NCBI RefSeq assembly: GCF_015831355.1
Contig: NZ_JADWYR010000001.1
Location: 2,666,001 to 2,730,000, forward strand
Source: Panacibacter microcysteis
GTDB taxonomy: Bacteria; Bacteroidota; Bacteroidia; Chitinophagales; Chitinophagaceae
DNA length: 64,000 bases
Direction of reading: 5' to 3'
A program made the translations under genes and the position numbers. How positions within the stretch are numbered: the stretch's first letter is position 1; each line of letters opens with the position of its first letter. This document shows positions 61,811 to 64,000 of this stretch, one piece after another. Below the pieces are notes generated by a model. It saw nothing but the letters and a program-made list of their open reading frames with translations, made no database searches and had not been told where the DNA came from.

Positions 61811-63730
61811 ATGAAAAAGATTTTTACCATTATCCTCTGCACGGCCGTGTGCCTGTGTGCAGCCAACCAGGTTCATGCACAAAAAATTTATAAAAGTAAA
61901 GCTGTAGCCAGCTACCTGAAGCATGTTTCAAGTAATGAAACGCAACTGCAGCGTGCTGTACACAATGAGTTTAAAAGAAGCAGTTCTGTTGATGTAATTG
62001 ATTTTGCGGATAACATGACCAGCAGGCGGGAAAATCAAACACTCAAGCCATTTTTGAAGGCACAATCAGCATTTAATGTAGATAATGCTGCCGGCTTTAC
62101 CGGTATTAAAAACAGTTACCCCGACGTGCTTACGTTAATCATTCCATTTAAGAATGAAAAACTGACTGTAGACCTGATTAAATCAGATATATTGACCAAT
62201 ACATTCAGGGTTATAACAGATAAAAATCCTGCAGGGGAATTGGTAGAAAAGGGTGCCCATTACAGGGGTGTTGTACGTGATAGCAAATCGATTGTGAGCA
62301 TCAGTCTTTTTGACAAAAAAGTAGAGGGATTGATTTCTATGGAAAACCGGTCTAATATCGAGATAACAAAATTGCTCGGTAAAAATGAAAATGATGCGCA
62401 TGCTGTTTATGCCACAGAAGATCTGCTGGTAAAAAGCAATGGTCAACAAAATTGTCAACTCTTAAATCCGCCAAAATCGGAGCTGATAAAAACCCCGGGT
62501 AAGAACGTGGCACCTGCGGCAAACATGCAGACATGTGTTACCAATTATTGGGAATGTGCTTATAATCTTTATCAGTATTTTGGAACTACGTCTGGGGTGA
62601 GCTTTTTTACAACAGCATTATTTAATACTTATGCAACAATATTTTCAGATGAGCGAATCGGTATGAAATTAAATACCGTTTATATTTGGACTAGTGCGGA
62701 TCCTTATGCAGATGACCTGAATACCTTCTCTTCATTACGTACAGGTTTTACGGAAAATCTTGCTATGCTCTTAAGTTCAACAGGCGGTGGCGGGGTTGCA
62801 TGGCTGAACACACTCTGCTTTACAGGAGATTATTACAGACATTCTTTTTGTGGAAGTATTTTATTGTCAACAGTATTACCAATTACAACATATTCATGGC
62901 CTGTGAACGTAACTACCCATGAAGTTGGTCATAATTTAGGAAGTCCGCACACACATGCATGCGCGTGGAATGGCAATAATACTGCTATTGATGGTTGTGG
63001 ACCTTCTGCAGGTTACAGCGAAGGATGTACAAACAAACTTCCTTCGACCGGTGGAACAATAATGAGTTACTGTCATTTGACTTCTGTTGGAGTAAAGTTG
63101 ACAAAAGGTTTTGGGACACAGCCGGGTGACTTAATAAGAAGTGTAGTGAGCTCTTGCATCACATCAACCTGTCAACCAACCGGTAATACATGCAGACCGC
63201 CTTCAAATTTGAGAACGACCAACATCACCACGGGTGGAGCTACCTTGCTTTGGGCAAAAGTTGCCGGAGCCACATATTATTATGTCTATTTAAGTTCGGA
63301 TAACGGGGCGACCTTTTCTCTTGTTGGCAACTATATTTATGGAACTACATTTAGGGTATCAGGTCTTTCTGCTAATAAGAACTATATCTTCGAAGTATGG
63401 GTTGCCTGTGCCAGCGGCCTGAATAACTCTGCCAGTTCGAGCTTTACAACCGCGGCAGCTTCAGTTGCACCCGGTATAAATGCAGATGGTAAGAACGCTG
63501 TGTTTTCTGTATATCCGAATCCCGTAACAGGTGGGCGATTCACTATATCACTGTTAAAAGGCTATGAAAACTCTACGGTGGAAATACTCAATAGCTGGCA
63601 ACAGGTAATAATTGCCAGTAAAGTGAAAGGCTTGCAGCATTCGTTTAATACTTCTTTGTCAAAAGGAATTTATTACGTACGTGTAACAAATAAAGATGAA
63701 ATGATTACAGGCAAGCTACTGGTTGAATAG
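61811..63730 (+). CDS. Secreted metzincin metalloprotease with FN3 and T9SS sorting domain
   Basis: A signal peptide (to VHAQ) and a pro-region of about 220 residues lead to a reprolysin-like (M12B-type) catalytic domain: zinc motif HEVGHNLGSPH (residues 370-380) and Met-turn at Met418 in IMSYCH, with several Cys pairs nearby. A fibronectin type III domain (about 460-550) and a C-terminal sorting domain (from VYPNPVTGG to ITGKLLVE) follow, so the protein is exported by the type IX system. It is 639 residues. The spacer upstream is very AT-rich. A terminator follows the stop. Confidence 0.93.
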   Translation: MKKIFTIILCTAVCLCAANQVHAQKIYKSKAVASYLKHVSSNETQLQRAVHNEFKRSSSVDVIDFADNMTSRRENQTLKPFLKAQSAFNVDNAAGFTGIKNSYPDVLTLIIPFKNEKLTVDLIKSDILTNTFRVITDKNPAGELVEKGAHYRGVVRDSKSIVSISLFDKKVEGLISMENRSNIEITKLLGKNENDAHAVYATEDLLVKSNGQQNCQLLNPPKSELIKTPGKNVAPAANMQTCVTNYWECAYNLYQYFGTTSGVSFFTTALFNTYATIFSDERIGMKLNTVYIWTSADPYADDLNTFSSLRTGFTENLAMLLSSTGGGGVAWLNTLCFTGDYYRHSFCGSILLSTVLPITTYSWPVNVTTHEVGHNLGSPHTHACAWNGNNTAIDGCGPSAGYSEGCTNKLPSTGGTIMSYCHLTSVGVKLTKGFGTQPGDLIRSVVSSCITSTCQPTGNTCRPPSNLRTTNITTGGATLLWAKVAGATYYYVYLSSDNGATFSLVGNYIYGTTFRVSGLSANKNYIFEVWVACASGLNNSASSSFTTAAASVAPGINADGKNAVFSVYPNPVTGGRFTISLLKGYENSTVEILNSWQQVIIASKVKGLQHSFNTSLSKGIYYVRVTNKDEMITGKLLVE

Positions 63731-63751
63731 CAGTCTGGAAAAGTATTACAA

Positions 63752-63778
63752 AAGCAGCCCAGATGGGCTGCTTTTTTT
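63752..63778 (+). terminator. Intrinsic terminator after the metzincin gene
   Basis: AAGCAGCCC pairs with GGGCTGCTT around AGAT and is followed by a T run, 22 bases after the stop codon. Confidence 0.93.
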
Positions 63779-63935
63779 ATCCGTAAATTATGTGTAATAA
63801 CCGTTTAGCTACAAGCTTTGCCTTTTGTACAATCAGGAACGGAATAATAAAATAAAAGCTGCACTTTTATATTCCCGCTTTAACCACAGGCTTCTGCACC
63901 TTAACCGCATTATTTACTATTTCAAATAATTATAT

Positions 63936-64000
63936 ATGAGAAAGTCATTTCTGCTGACAGGCGCATGTATGCTTTTGTTGTTGTTTACGCTATCATGTAC
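63936..64000 (+). CDS. N-terminus of a lipoprotein, truncated by the window end
   Basis: The ATG opens MRKSFLLTGACMLLLLFTLSC, a lipoprotein signal peptide with lipobox TLSC (Cys21). Only 21 residues are visible, so the product is unknown. The preceding 150 bases hold no other gene. Confidence 0.6.
   Translation, partial: MRKSFLLTGACMLLLLFTLSC

Overview
The window reads as a chromosomal segment of a Bacteroidota bacterium, most likely of the Chitinophagaceae/Chitinophagales type. The evidence is two secreted metalloproteases with type IX secretion (T9SS) sorting tails, a YtxJ-type bacillithiol protein, mostly absent Shine-Dalgarno sequences, several TAnnTTTG promoter elements, and the S10-spc ribosomal gene order. 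No rRNA, tRNA, CRISPR, prophage or transposase gene was found. The first gene (heme c motif) and the last gene (lipoprotein) run off the window.

Layout. 1-9.1 kb: end of a CxxCH protein, an ABC exporter, then two OmpR-type two-component systems flanking a universal-stress-like protein and a bestrophin channel. 9.1-17.3 kb: an M14 carboxypeptidase, a small lipoprotein, YtxJ, an NAD(P)-binding protein, a TauE/YeeE/DUF6691 sulfur-transport trio and cytochrome bd oxidase (cydAB). 17.3-37 kb: deoxynucleoside kinase, trpS, a NarL-type regulator with a TPR histidine kinase, surface and secreted proteins, DoxX, TPR proteins and a beta-barrel protein. 37.3-50.6 kb: the ribosomal cluster rpsJ to rplO, then secY and map. 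50.6-64 kb: a flavoprotein, an orphan LuxR-type HTH protein, a GNAT protein, and a secreted carbohydrate-processing group (GH3, GH78-like, esterase, TIM-barrel lipoprotein, SGNH-like lipoprotein), ending with a metzincin protease.

The most striking structure is a dispersed intergenic repeat family. At least 19 loci carry a 20-bp core (GTTGCGTCGCACWCTTGTAC or its linked variant GTTGTGTCACTCACTTGTAC), often as two inverted copies bounding a 125-260 bp element with CCGGC-containing ends. All copies lie between genes. They have entered the cydA-cydB gap and three spacers inside the ribosomal cluster, plus the secY-map gap. In three places single half-elements of opposite orientation bracket one gene or one small operon.

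Regulatory structure is also visible. Four TTCTAA-like direct repeats at exact 11-bp spacing lie between the first two-component system and the stress protein/channel pair. Terminator-like hairpins occur in the leaders of cydA and secY. The rpsJ-rplC spacer is long and rich in hairpins. A 20-bp inverted repeat occurs on both sides of the orphan LuxR-type gene. Where the longest open frame began at TTG or inside a repeat, I chose the downstream ATG (or, for secY, GTG) that gives the normal family N-terminus.
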